A stretch of 64,000 nucleotides of DNA from Actinomycetes bacterium (GTDB lineage: Bacteria > Actinomycetota > Acidimicrobiia > Acidimicrobiales > Palsa-688): the NCBI GenBank assembly GCA_021838445.1, contig JAKCDU010000003.1, positions 62,001 through 126,000 of the forward strand. The letters are read 5' to 3'. Every line of letters starts with the position of its first letter. Within the stretch, counting starts at the first letter, position 1. Below are positions 30,134 through 42,913 of this stretch, piece by piece. The notes under the pieces were generated by a model, which worked only from the letters and a program-made list of their open reading frames with translations, did no database searches and was not told the DNA's origin. The translations under genes and the position numbers were made by a program.

Positions 30134-32224
30134 TCAGCCGGTGACGATGGTGATCTGAGCTCCGTAGAGAGCCTGGGTTCCCCCGGCCGGGGACGTACCG
30201 GTCACGGTGTTGACGGGGTTGCCCTGCACCCCGGCCACGTTGAAGCCGAGCGACCCGAGCTTCTCACTTGCAGCGCCCACGGAGTCCCCCCGCACGTCGG
30301 GGACGGCCACGTAGTGGGGTCCCTTGGAGACCACCAAGTTGACCGTGGAGCCGATCGTCACCGTCGCTCCCGGCGGGGGCGTGACCGAGACGACCAGCCC
30401 GTTGGCGATGCTGTCCTCGTAGGAGTCCGTGCGGGCCACCACCAGACCGGCCTTGGTCAGGTCGGCGGCGGCCTGGTCGTAGGTCTCGGTCTGGACGGCC
30501 ACCGCCGGGACCGTCACCTGCGGCTTGCCGGTGGAGACGACCAGGGCCACCGACTGGCCCGGGACCAGGGTTCCCGAGCCGGGGGTGCTGCTGATGACCG
30601 AGCCGGCCGGGACGGTCATGCTCGACGCCTGGTTGACGGTCCAGGTCAGGCCCAGGTTCTTCAGGTCCTGCTGGGCCACCGCCACGGGCACCCCGGCAAG
30701 GGGCGGCACGGGCACGGGGCGGGGCCCGTCGGAGACCACCACCGCGACCGTCCGGCCCTGCTCGAGGTGGGTTCCGGGGGCGCTGGCCTGGGTCAACACC
30801 CTCCCCGCGCCGACCGTGGGGCTGTAGGCGTGGGCGGTCACCCGCAGGTGGAGGTGCAGCCGGCCCAGGATGGCGGAGGCGTCGGCCGGGGTGCGCCCGG
30901 CGAGCACCGGTACCGTCTCGTTCGGGGTGAAGAAGCCCGTGGTCAGCGCCCAGGCGCTCCCCCCGGCGGCCGCCAGCAGGACCGCCAGCAGGACCGCCAG
31001 CACCACCCGCCGGAGTCTCCGTCGGGGCCGAGCCGGCACCACCACCGGGTCGGGCCAGGCCGGGGCCGTTCCACCCCCGACGGCCGGGCCGAGGCCGAGG
31101 CCGGGGCCGGGGCGCGTGGAGCTGACCCGATCGCCGGCGGGACCGGCCCCGGGGTCCTCCCACTGGGCCCCGTCGAACAGCTTGGAACGACCGTCGGGTC
31201 GGGGACCGTCGACGCCCTCCTCGCCGTCGAACAGCTTGGCGCCCGTCGGCTGCCGCGGGTCGGGGTCGGGGTCGGGGTTCGCCGCCTCGGCGTCGAAGAG
31301 CCGGGGCCGGCCGGGGAACTCCGTGGGGTCCTGATCGTCGCGCTCGACCAGCTCGGCGGGGTCGGGCGGGGCCAGCGACAGCGGAGCTGGGAAGGGCAAC
31401 CGGGCCGACACCTCGTCGAGAGCCCGGGCCAGGGCCCGGGCATCGGTGCGCACCGCCGGGTCGGCGGCCCCCGCCGCCTCGATCACCGCCTGGAGCGGGC
31501 CGACCGCGTCGGGGACCTCCAAGGGGCGCCCGACGCGAGCCATGAGCGTGCCGAAAGGGGTGTCGGCCACGAAGGGCACCTGTCCGGTTACGGCCTCGAT
31601 GAGCACCAACGCCAGCGAGTAGACGTCGGCCTTGCTGTCCAACTGCTCGCCCCGCACCAACTCGGGGGAGGCGTAGCGGGCGGTCCCCATCACCGCTCCG
31701 GCCGGCTCGGTCCACGTGGCCTCGGCCAGGGCCCGGGCCAGACCGAAGTCGGCCACTGAGACCCGGCCCTCCTCGTCGAAGATGAGGTTGGCCGGCTTGA
31801 TATCGCGGTGGACGATGCCCTGACGGTGGGCGTAGTCGAGGGCCCGGGCCACGTCGGCACCGACGGCGGCCGCCTGCGCCGGCGAGAGGAGGGCGTCCCG
31901 GTCGAGCATGGAACGCAGGCTGCCCCCCTCCAGCAGCTCCATGACGAGGAACGGCGAACCGTGATCCTCCCCCCAGTCATAGACCCGGAGGATGTTGGGA
32001 TGGCGCAGGGAGGCCACCGCCTGGGACTCCCGGCGGAACCGGCGCAGGAACGCCTCCTCCCCGGCCAGGGCCGGGTGCAGGACCTTGACCGCGACCCTAC
32101 GGCGGAGCTGGACGTCCTCGGCCGAGAAGACGTGCGCCGACGCTCCCACCCCGATGGGGCGCAGAAGGCGGTAGCGGTCCCCGAGGACGCGCCCCACCGA
32201 GTCGGCGATGCGCGACGTCGCCAC
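30134..32224 (-). CDS. pknB: PASTA-domain Ser/Thr protein kinase
   Basis: Membrane kinase that senses peptidoglycan or lipid II through external PASTA domains. About 696 residues. Kinase domain (first about 265 residues): LLRPIGVGASAHVFSA, VAVKVL, IVHRDIKPANLIF, VADFGLARA, GTARYASPELV, so it looks active. A Pro/Asp-rich juxtamembrane region holds three LFD repeats. One membrane helix (RRVVLAVLLAVLLAAAGG) is followed by four PASTA repeats. GTG at 32222-32224 begins VATSRIADSVGRVLGDRYRL; TAGCTT lies 7 bases upstream. Longer frames overlap ligA. Not next to the usual rodA/pbpA division cluster. Confidence 0.92.
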   Translation of the reverse strand: MATSRIADSVGRVLGDRYRLLRPIGVGASAHVFSAEDVQLRRRVAVKVLHPALAGEEAFLRRFRRESQAVASLRHPNILRVYDWGEDHGSPFLVMELLEGGSLRSMLDRDALLSPAQAAAVGADVARALDYAHRQGIVHRDIKPANLIFDEEGRVSVADFGLARALAEATWTEPAGAVMGTARYASPELVRGEQLDSKADVYSLALVLIEAVTGQVPFVADTPFGTLMARVGRPLEVPDAVGPLQAVIEAAGAADPAVRTDARALARALDEVSARLPFPAPLSLAPPDPAELVERDDQDPTEFPGRPRLFDAEAANPDPDPDPRQPTGAKLFDGEEGVDGPRPDGRSKLFDGAQWEDPGAGPAGDRVSSTRPGPGLGLGPAVGGGTAPAWPDPVVVPARPRRRLRRVVLAVLLAVLLAAAGGSAWALTTGFFTPNETVPVLAGRTPADASAILGRLHLHLRVTAHAYSPTVGAGRVLTQASAPGTHLEQGRTVAVVVSDGPRPVPVPPLAGVPVAVAQQDLKNLGLTWTVNQASSMTVPAGSVISSTPGSGTLVPGQSVALVVSTGKPQVTVPAVAVQTETYDQAAADLTKAGLVVARTDSYEDSIANGLVVSVTPPPGATVTIGSTVNLVVSKGPHYVAVPDVRGDSVGAASEKLGSLGFNVAGVQGNPVNTVTGTSPAGGTQALYGAQITIVTG

Positions 32225-32234
32225 GCCTTCGAAG

Positions 32235-34376
<2,142 letters not shown>

Positions 34377-35405
34377 TCAGCTGGCGGCCAGACCCCCGCC
34401 CACCACGCAGTCGCCGCGGTAGAGAACGACGCTCTGGCCGGGGGCGACGGGCCGGACGGGTTCGCCGAGGGCCACCTCCCCACCACCGAGCCAGCGGCCC
34501 GCCACGGGACGGCCGTGAGCGCTCATCTGCACCTCCAAGGGCTCCTCCCGGCCCGGTTCGCCGTCCACCCAGGCCGGCGCCTGCACCACGAGCCGCTCGA
34601 CCCGCGCCGCGGCGAGAGGCCCGACGCGCACGAGCCCCTGCTCCACGTCGACGGCGGTGACGTAGCGGTCGCCGATGGCTCCGCTCAGCCCCCGGCGCTG
34701 CCCGACGGTGACCAGCTCGACGGCGTCGAGCTCACCGATCTGGCGCCCCTCTTCGTCGACGATCCGGCCCGGGTGCAGCTCGGTACGCGCCGCCAGGAAC
34801 TCCTTGCGGCCTCCCCGCCGGGGAATGAAACAGACGTCCTGGCTGTCGGGCTTGGCCGCGGTGCGCAGGCCGAGGTGGGCGGCCTGCAGCCGGACCTCGG
34901 ACTTGGTCAGGCCGCCCACGGGCAAAAGGACCCGGGCCAGTTGCGGCTGGCCGAGCATGTGCAGGACGTAGGACTGGTCCTTGGCCTCGTCGGCACCGCG
35001 GCGCAGGCACCAGCCCTCACCGCGGCGCTCGACCCGGGCGTGGTGACCGGTGGCCACCGCGTCGAACCCGAGACGGACGGCCCGCTCCAGGAACCGGTCG
35101 AACTTGAGGTGGCGGTTGCACTCGATGCAGGGGTTGGGCGTGCGCCCGGCGGCGTGCTCGGCGACGTATGGACCCACCACCCGGCTCTCGAAGTCCTCCG
35201 AGAAGTTGAACACCTGGTGGTTGATCCCGAGCTGCTGGGCCACCCGGCGGGCGTCCTCCACGTCCGAGACCGAGCAGCAACCGGTGTCGGAGGGACCGCC
35301 CCACAGCTTCATGGTCGCCCCCACCGCCTCGTGGCCGGCGTCGAGCACGAGGGCGGCGGCGACCGAGGAGTCGACGCCGCCCGACATGGCGACGAGCACC
35401 CTCAC
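34377..35405 (-). CDS. mnmA: tRNA-specific 2-thiouridylase
   Basis: Thiolates U34 of tRNA Lys, Glu and Gln. 342 residues. The PP-loop is AMSGGVDSSVAAAL; the two catalytic Cys are in NPCIECNRHLKFD and SQDVCFIPRRGG; GATMKLW and GHHARVERR are conserved. GTG start overlaps the stop of the cysteine desulfurase gene (GTGA). The desulfurase probably gives it sulfur directly, since no TusBCDE-type relay is present here. Confidence 0.96.
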   Translation of the reverse strand: MRVLVAMSGGVDSSVAAALVLDAGHEAVGATMKLWGGPSDTGCCSVSDVEDARRVAQQLGINHQVFNFSEDFESRVVGPYVAEHAAGRTPNPCIECNRHLKFDRFLERAVRLGFDAVATGHHARVERRGEGWCLRRGADEAKDQSYVLHMLGQPQLARVLLPVGGLTKSEVRLQAAHLGLRTAAKPDSQDVCFIPRRGGRKEFLAARTELHPGRIVDEEGRQIGELDAVELVTVGQRRGLSGAIGDRYVTAVDVEQGLVRVGPLAAARVERLVVQAPAWVDGEPGREEPLEVQMSAHGRPVAGRWLGGGEVALGEPVRPVAPGQSVVLYRGDCVVGGGLAAS

Positions 35406-36583
35406 GACGCCACCCGGGCGACCCCGAGGACGGCGACCGCGTCGGCCACGGCGCGCGCCGCCCGGTGCACGTCGTCATCGGTCGTCGACGGTCCGAGGGT
35501 GAGCCGAAGGCACGACGAAGCCTCCTGGCGGTCCACCCCCATCGCCAGGAGCACCGGGCTGGGCTCCACCCCGCCGCTGGCGCAGGCCGAGCCGGCCGAG
35601 GCGCACACCCCTCGAGCGTCGAGCAGGAACAGGAGCGCTTCGTTCTCCACGCCGGGAAAAAGCAGGTGGCAGTGACCGGGAACCCGCCGCACTCCCGGTG
35701 CCGTCACCACGGCTGTCGGAACGGCTTCGAGGATGAGCTTCTCGAGCCGGTCCCGCCGGGCCTCCACCTGCTCGGCGAGGGTCGCCAGTTCCCGGGCCCG
35801 GGCCCGGGCGGCGGCCGCGAAGCCGACCACTCCGGCCACGTTCGGGGTACCGCTGCGCCGCTCCCGCTCCTGGCCGCCGCCGTGGATCTGGGCCCTCAGC
35901 TCGACCCCGGCCCGACCCCCGAGGGCGCCCACCCCCTGGGGGCCACCGATCTTGTGGCTGCTGACGCTGATCAGGTCCACCACGGCCGAGACCTCGGGCA
36001 GGGCCATCCACGGGCCGGCCTGCACGGCGTCGGTGTGCAGGACAGCACCGGGGGACCGGCGCCGGACCCGGCGGCTCACCGCGGCGAGGGGCTGGATCAC
36101 GCCGGTCTCCTGATTGACCGTCTGCACCGACACGACGGCCACGTCGGCGTCGAGCAGCAAGTCGAGCTGCCCCATGTCCACCAGGCCGTCGGGGCCCACC
36201 CCGAGGGAGCGGACCTCGTGGCCGGCGGCGGCCGCGACCTCCGTCGAGCGCCGCACCGCGGCGTGCTCCACCGCGCTCACCACGACCGCCCCCCGGTCCG
36301 CCGACCCCGGGCCTGACGGAGCAGCCGAAGCGAACCCGAGGGCTCCGAGGACGGCGAGGTTGTCGGCCTCGGTGCCCCCCGAGGTGAAGGTGACCCCGGC
36401 CGGCTCGACCCCCATCCACCCGGCCACGGCGTCGCGGGCCTCCTCCAGGGCCTCCTTGGCCCGCCGGGCCACGGCGTGGCTGCCCGAGGGGTTGCCGAAG
36501 CCGTGGCGCAGCCAGTCCTCCATGGCGGCCAGGGCCTCCGGGTGCAGGGGGGAGCTGGCGGCGTGATCGAGATAGACCGTCAC
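35402..36583 (-). CDS. cysteine desulfurase (IscS/NifS family)
   Basis: PLP enzyme that strips sulfur from cysteine as a protein persulfide. 393 residues. VYLDHAASSPLHPEAL start, TSGGTEADNLAV, SVQTVNQETGVIQP, PLP-Lys in SVSSHKIGGPQGVGAL, and the mobile active Cys in SAGSACASGGVEPS. Encoded immediately before mnmA with a 4-base overlap, so tRNA thiolation is its most likely client; no Fe-S scaffold gene is nearby. GTG start with TACGCT 6 bases upstream. Confidence 0.94.
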   Translation of the reverse strand: MTVYLDHAASSPLHPEALAAMEDWLRHGFGNPSGSHAVARRAKEALEEARDAVAGWMGVEPAGVTFTSGGTEADNLAVLGALGFASAAPSGPGSADRGAVVVSAVEHAAVRRSTEVAAAAGHEVRSLGVGPDGLVDMGQLDLLLDADVAVVSVQTVNQETGVIQPLAAVSRRVRRRSPGAVLHTDAVQAGPWMALPEVSAVVDLISVSSHKIGGPQGVGALGGRAGVELRAQIHGGGQERERRSGTPNVAGVVGFAAAARARARELATLAEQVEARRDRLEKLILEAVPTAVVTAPGVRRVPGHCHLLFPGVENEALLFLLDARGVCASAGSACASGGVEPSPVLLAMGVDRQEASSCLRLTLGPSTTDDDVHRAARAVADAVAVLGVARVAS

Positions 36584-36589
36584 CCTCGA

Positions 36590-36595
36590 AGCGTA
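36590..36595 (-). promoter_or_regulatory. -10 element of the desulfurase-mnmA-ligA operon
   Basis: TACGCT on the minus strand, 6 bases before the GTG at 36583; leaderless spacing. Confidence 0.5.
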
Positions 36596-36671
36596 CCGGT
36601 GCGCGCGGTTGGGGGTCCGAGCAGCGGTACCGTCTCAGGGTGCCCTCCGAGACGCACTACGGTCTATCCAC

Positions 36672-37649
36672 GTGAGTCAGCTCCGGCTCGATCCCATGAC
36701 CGGGCGCTGGGTGGTCATCGCCGGTGAGCGGGCCCAGCGTCCGTCGGACTTCCTCCCCCGCCGGCTACCGGTAGAGGACGATCCGCTGCGCCCCTGCCCC
36801 TTCTGCCCGGGTTCCCAGCTCGACCCCGTGCTCGAGTGCCGCGGCCCCGACGGCGAATGGGACGTGCGGGTGGTCCCCAACCTGTACCCGGCCTTCTCCG
36901 GCAACGATCCGATGGTCGTCACCCACCTCGGCCCGGTGTTCACCCAGGCACCGGCGAGCGGAGTCCACGACGTGGTCATCCTCTCCCCCGACCACAACGT
37001 GAGCTGGGCCGACATCGAAGCGGATCACTCGGCGCGCATCATGTCGGCCATCAAGCTGCGGATGCTCGAGCACTCGGAGCTTCCCGGCCTGCGCTACAGC
37101 CAGGCCGTGGTCAACTCCGGACGCGAGGCCGGGGCGTCCATCGAGCACCCCCACGGCCAGTTGCTGTCCATGCCGTTCATTCCCGGCGAGGCGGCCAACG
37201 AGCTGGCGGGTTTCGCCCGTTTCCAGGGCAACTGCCTGCTCTGCGCGGTGATGGAGGCCGAGACCGAGGAGGGACACCGGGTCGTCTACGCCGACGACCG
37301 GGTGGTGATGATCTGCCCCTTCTGGAGCGGCACTCCCTACGAGATGCTCCTCATGCCGCGTTCCCACGACATCCACCTCTACGAGGCCGACGACGAGGAC
37401 CTGGCGGCCATGGGGCGGTCGGTGCAGCTGGCTCTGGACTCGCTGCGGTTCCGCCTCGGCGACGTGGCCTACAACCTGATGTTCCACTCGGCCCCGTTCC
37501 GGACCTCGGCCGACTTCCACTGGCACGTGCACGTGGTCCCCAAGATCTCGACCCGGGGCGGCTTCGAGATGGGTTCGGGTGTGCTCATCAACGTGGTTCC
37601 CCCCGAGCGGGCCGCCGACGACCTGCGCTCCAGCTTCGCCCACGCCTGA
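36672..37649 (+). CDS. galT: galactose-1-phosphate uridylyltransferase
   Basis: HIT-superfamily enzyme that exchanges UMP between UDP-glucose and galactose-1-phosphate in the Leloir pathway. 325 residues. N-terminal RLDPMTGRWVVIAGERAQRP, zinc Cys in CPFCPG, VVPNLYPAFSG, and the active-site SIEHPHGQLLSMPFIP with the nucleophile His-Pro-His. GTG start at 36672 (VSQLRLDP); TACGGT lies 8 bases before it. No galE or galK nearby. The next genes on the other strand are for glycogen, so it may feed hexose phosphates into that pathway (inference). Confidence 0.92.
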   Translation: MSQLRLDPMTGRWVVIAGERAQRPSDFLPRRLPVEDDPLRPCPFCPGSQLDPVLECRGPDGEWDVRVVPNLYPAFSGNDPMVVTHLGPVFTQAPASGVHDVVILSPDHNVSWADIEADHSARIMSAIKLRMLEHSELPGLRYSQAVVNSGREAGASIEHPHGQLLSMPFIPGEAANELAGFARFQGNCLLCAVMEAETEEGHRVVYADDRVVMICPFWSGTPYEMLLMPRSHDIHLYEADDEDLAAMGRSVQLALDSLRFRLGDVAYNLMFHSAPFRTSADFHWHVHVVPKISTRGGFEMGSGVLINVVPPERAADDLRSSFAHA

Positions 37650-37669
37650 GTCCGCCCGTCCGCCAGCGC

Positions 37670-37685
37670 GGCCGGGAAGCCGGCC
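37670..37685. terminator. short hairpin between convergent galT and glgB
   Basis: GGCCGG-GAAG-CCGGCC, a perfect 6-bp stem with a 4-base loop, touching the last base of glgB. No T-tract. Possible shared stop signal. Confidence 0.35.
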
Positions 37686-39874
37686 TACGACCGCGGCGAG
37701 GGAGCGAGCCAGAGGACCCCGAGGGGCGGCAGGGTCAGCGACACCGACCAGGGCCGGCCGTGGTGGGCGGTCGGCTCGGCCTCGACGCCGCCCAGGTTGC
37801 CCACCCCGCTACCCCCGAACTCGCCGGCGTCGGAGTTGAGCAGCTCCCGCCAGTAGCCCCCGCAGGGCACCCCCACGCGGTGGTCGTGACGGGCCACCGG
37901 CGTCAGGTTGGCCACGCAGAGCACCCATTCCTCGGAGCCGGAGGCGGCGCGGCGCAGGAACGACAGCACGCTCTGGTCGCTGTCGTCGGCGTCCACCCAC
38001 TCGAAGCCCTCAGGGGTGTCATCGGCCCGCCACAGCGCCGGCGTGGACCGGTACACGCCGTTGAGCGCCCGGAGGAGGTCGCGCACCCCGCGATGGGCGT
38101 CCCAGTGCTCGAGAATCCACCAGTCGAGCTCCTGCTCGTGGTTCCACTCCCGTTCGGGGGCCAGCTCCGATCCCATGAACAGCAGTTGCTTGCCGGGGTG
38201 GGCCCACATCCACGAGTACAGGGCGCGCAGATTGGCCAGCTGCTGCCAGCGGTCGCCGGGCATCTTGTTGAGCAACGAGCCCTTGCCGTGCACCACCTCG
38301 TCGTGGGACAGGGGGAGCACGAAGTTCTCGGACCAGGCGTAGATCAGCCCGAAGGTCAGCTCGCTGTGGTGGTAGCGCCGGTGGATGGGGTCGTGGCTGA
38401 AGTAGTCGAGGGTGTCGTGCATCCACCCCATGTTCCACTTGAAGCCGAATCCGAGCCCCCCGAGGTAGGTCGGGCGCGACACTCCCGGCCACGCCGTGGA
38501 CTCCTCGGCCATGACGGTGGCGCCCGGGTAGTGACCGAAGACCGCCTCGTTCACCTCCTCGAGGAACCCGACGGCCTCCAGGTTCTCCCGGCCACCGAAG
38601 CGGTTGGGCAGCCACTGTCCCGGTTGGCGGGAGTAGTCGAGGTAGAGCATCGAAGCCACCGCGTCGACCCGGAGCCCGTCGACGTGGAACTGCTCGATCC
38701 AGTAGAGGGCGTTGGCGAGGAGGAAGTTCCGTACCTCGTTGCGCCCGAAGTTGAAGATGAGGGTGCCCCAGTCCTGGTGCTCGCCCTGACGAGGATCGCG
38801 GTGCTCGTACAGGGCGGTCCCGTCGAAGCGGGCCAGGGCGAAGTCGTCCTTGGGGAAGTGAGCCGGGACCCAGTCCACGAGGACCCCTATACCGGCGCCG
38901 TGCAGGGCGTCGACGAGGACCCGGAAGTCGTCGGGGCTCCCGAACCGTGACGTGGGGGCGTAGTAACCCGATACCTGGTAGCCCCAGGAGCCGCTGAAGG
39001 GGTGCTCGGCCATGGGCATGAGCTCGACGTGGGTGAATCCGAGATCGGCGAGATACCCCGGCAGCACCTCGGCCATTTCCCGGTAGGACAGGGGACGTCG
39101 GGTGCCGTCCCTGTCGGTGGTCCACCGCCACGAACCGGCGTGCATCTCGTATATCGACAGCGGCGAGTGCAGAAGGTCGGTCTCGGCCCGCCGGGCGAGC
39201 CAGTCCTCGTCCTGCCACCGGTGGGCCGACTCGCCCACCACCACGCTGGCCGTCGCCGGGGGTTCCTCCATGCTGAAGGCCATCGGATCGGTCTTCAGGA
39301 TCAGGCGGTCGTCGGAGGTCACCAGCTCGAACTTGTAGCGGGCCCCGGCCTCCACCCCGGGCACGAACAGCTCCCATACGCCCGACCCGCCGAGGGACCG
39401 CATGGGATGGACCCTTCCGTCCCAGAAGTTCCAGTCCCCCACCACCCGAACGGCCTTGGCGTTGGGAGCCCACACCGAGAAGGCCACCCCGGGGAGCCCG
39501 TCGTGGACCCGGGAGTGGGCTCCGAGCACCTCCCAGAGCCGATGGTGGCGACCCTCCCCGAACAGGTGCAGGTCGAGCTCACCTATGGTCGGCCAGGCGG
39601 CGTAGGGATCCGCGAAGCGGAACGTCGTCGCCGCCCCGCCCCTCGAGTAGACCGCCTCCAACTGGTAGCCCCCGTCCCCGTCGAGGCGCCCCTCGAACAA
39701 GCCGGCGGGATGCACCATCTTCATGTCCACGGGGTCACCACCGTCGGACGGGACTATCCGCACCTCCGTGGCACCGGGTCGGAACGAGCGGACCACCCCG
39801 TCGTGCCGGCCGAGGATGCGGTGCGGGTCGCCGTGGCGACCGGCCACGACCAGTTCCAGCTCCGGATCAACCAT
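37685..39874 (-). CDS. glgB: 1,4-alpha-glucan branching enzyme
   Basis: Makes alpha-1,6 branches in glycogen. 729 residues. An N-terminal CBM48-type module (FSVWAPNAKAVRVVGDWNFW) precedes the GH13 barrel: nucleophile Asp in DGLRVDAVASMLYLDYSR, acid Glu in VMAEESTAWPGVS, and a third Asp-containing region LPLSHDEVVHGKGSL. The ATG at 39872-39874 has a near-perfect AAGGAGGT just upstream, which decides against the in-frame GTG at 39880. It overlaps the end of pep2 by 8 bases and is the last gene of glgE-treS-pep2-glgB. Confidence 0.97.
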   Translation of the reverse strand: MVDPELELVVAGRHGDPHRILGRHDGVVRSFRPGATEVRIVPSDGGDPVDMKMVHPAGLFEGRLDGDGGYQLEAVYSRGGAATTFRFADPYAAWPTIGELDLHLFGEGRHHRLWEVLGAHSRVHDGLPGVAFSVWAPNAKAVRVVGDWNFWDGRVHPMRSLGGSGVWELFVPGVEAGARYKFELVTSDDRLILKTDPMAFSMEEPPATASVVVGESAHRWQDEDWLARRAETDLLHSPLSIYEMHAGSWRWTTDRDGTRRPLSYREMAEVLPGYLADLGFTHVELMPMAEHPFSGSWGYQVSGYYAPTSRFGSPDDFRVLVDALHGAGIGVLVDWVPAHFPKDDFALARFDGTALYEHRDPRQGEHQDWGTLIFNFGRNEVRNFLLANALYWIEQFHVDGLRVDAVASMLYLDYSRQPGQWLPNRFGGRENLEAVGFLEEVNEAVFGHYPGATVMAEESTAWPGVSRPTYLGGLGFGFKWNMGWMHDTLDYFSHDPIHRRYHHSELTFGLIYAWSENFVLPLSHDEVVHGKGSLLNKMPGDRWQQLANLRALYSWMWAHPGKQLLFMGSELAPEREWNHEQELDWWILEHWDAHRGVRDLLRALNGVYRSTPALWRADDTPEGFEWVDADDSDQSVLSFLRRAASGSEEWVLCVANLTPVARHDHRVGVPCGGYWRELLNSDAGEFGGSGVGNLGGVEAEPTAHHGRPWSVSLTLPPLGVLWLAPSPRS

Positions 39875-41219
39875 CTCCACCTCCTTCGACCAACCTTTCG
39901 AGCGCGTCGAGGGGTATAGCTACCCATTCCGGGCGGTGAAGTAGCTCGTAGTCGAGCTCGTAGAGGCATTTGTCCAGCTCGTAGGCCGTCATCACGGCGG
40001 CTGCCACCTCGGCGTCGGGGAGCAACTGCGACACCTCCGGGTGGCGCCGGTAACCCTCGAGGAAGGCCTGGCGGTTGTGCGACTCCCACATGCGCGCCGC
40101 GGGGACCATCTCGGCCCAGTCGGCCACCGCCCGCTCGACCAGCGCGTGTCGGGAGGCGTAGTGCAGCGAACGGAGCATCCCGGTCACGTCCTTGAAGACC
40201 GATGCCGGCCGGGTCCGCTCCTCGACGGGCCGCCCCGGCTCGCCCTCGAAGTCGAGCACGTACCATCCCATATCGGTCCGCATCACCTGACCGAGGTGGT
40301 AGTCGCCGTGGACCCTGATGCCGGGTCCCGGGTCGCTCACCTCCTCCAGGCGCACCAACAAGGTCCGGGCCGCCCCGAGCAGGTCCCGGCCCAGGTGGCG
40401 GCCGGCCGCTTCCAGCCGCCCGGCCAGGCTGGCCACCAACGCCGCCCAGGAGCCGGCCATGGCATCGGGGGTCGCCGTACCGAAGGCCTTCTGCAGTCCG
40501 AGGTGCATGTCCGCGGTGACCTTGCCGAGCCGACCCGCCTCGCCGCCGAAGTCGCCACCGGCCTCGGCCGGCGTGGCCACCTCCGGGCTGTTGTAGAAGT
40601 CCCTGAGCGAGGTGAGGGCGAGGGCCCAGCCTTCGCTGCCGCCCGACAGGAATTCCTGCCCGAAAGCCAGGTCGTAGGTGCCGTCCCGCCAACGCACCAG
40701 CGGCGCCGCCACGTTGGCGAACCCGACGTCGGCCAGGGCCGAGGTCACCTCCACGTCGGGGTTGGGCCCGGGGCGTAGGTGGCGGAACAGCTTGAGGATC
40801 AGCCGGTCGTCGTAGACGATCGACGTGTTGGACTGCTCCGCGGCCATCGGGCGCGACCGGGAGGCCGACTCCCGTCCCCCGCTGGCGGCCTCCAGCAGCT
40901 TCCTGGCCAGCTCGGAGTCCCACGTGGCGTCGTAGGCGAACACCCCCTCGGCCGACCCCACCACACTGCTGTCGTGGCCGTTCAGGAAGTCGGCGGGCTC
41001 ACCGTCGGGTCGGACGCCGAGGACGACCTGGTAGGTCTCGCCGGCGACGTCGAGGATCAGCTGCCACATCTGATGATCGGCGCCGGCGGACCAGAGGAGC
41101 CGCTGCGCCGTGACCTCCACCTCCGCCGCCGGAGGCGGCTCCGACCCGGCGTACCAACGCTGGGCGGCCAGGTACTCGGGCAGACGCTCGACGAGCTCGG
41201 AAGGGAAGTGTTCGGGCAC
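39867..41219 (-). CDS. pep2: maltokinase
   Basis: ATP-dependent phosphorylation of maltose to maltose-1-phosphate, the substrate of GlgE. 450 residues, close to mycobacterial Pep2/Mak. Aminoglycoside-phosphotransferase-like fold: RVHGDYHLGQVMRT is the catalytic Asp loop and YVLDFEGEPGRPVEERTR the metal-binding Asp segment; N-terminal LPEYLAAQRWYAGS is typical. GTG at 41217-41219, two bases after the treS stop, with GGAGGAGG about 10 bases upstream. A longer open frame to 41414 lies within treS and was not used. Confidence 0.95.
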   Translation of the reverse strand: MPEHFPSELVERLPEYLAAQRWYAGSEPPPAAEVEVTAQRLLWSAGADHQMWQLILDVAGETYQVVLGVRPDGEPADFLNGHDSSVVGSAEGVFAYDATWDSELARKLLEAASGGRESASRSRPMAAEQSNTSIVYDDRLILKLFRHLRPGPNPDVEVTSALADVGFANVAAPLVRWRDGTYDLAFGQEFLSGGSEGWALALTSLRDFYNSPEVATPAEAGGDFGGEAGRLGKVTADMHLGLQKAFGTATPDAMAGSWAALVASLAGRLEAAGRHLGRDLLGAARTLLVRLEEVSDPGPGIRVHGDYHLGQVMRTDMGWYVLDFEGEPGRPVEERTRPASVFKDVTGMLRSLHYASRHALVERAVADWAEMVPAARMWESHNRQAFLEGYRRHPEVSQLLPDAEVAAAVMTAYELDKCLYELDYELLHRPEWVAIPLDALERLVEGGGDG

Positions 41220-41221
41220 AG

Positions 41222-42909
<1,688 letters not shown>

Positions 42910-42913
<4 letters not shown>

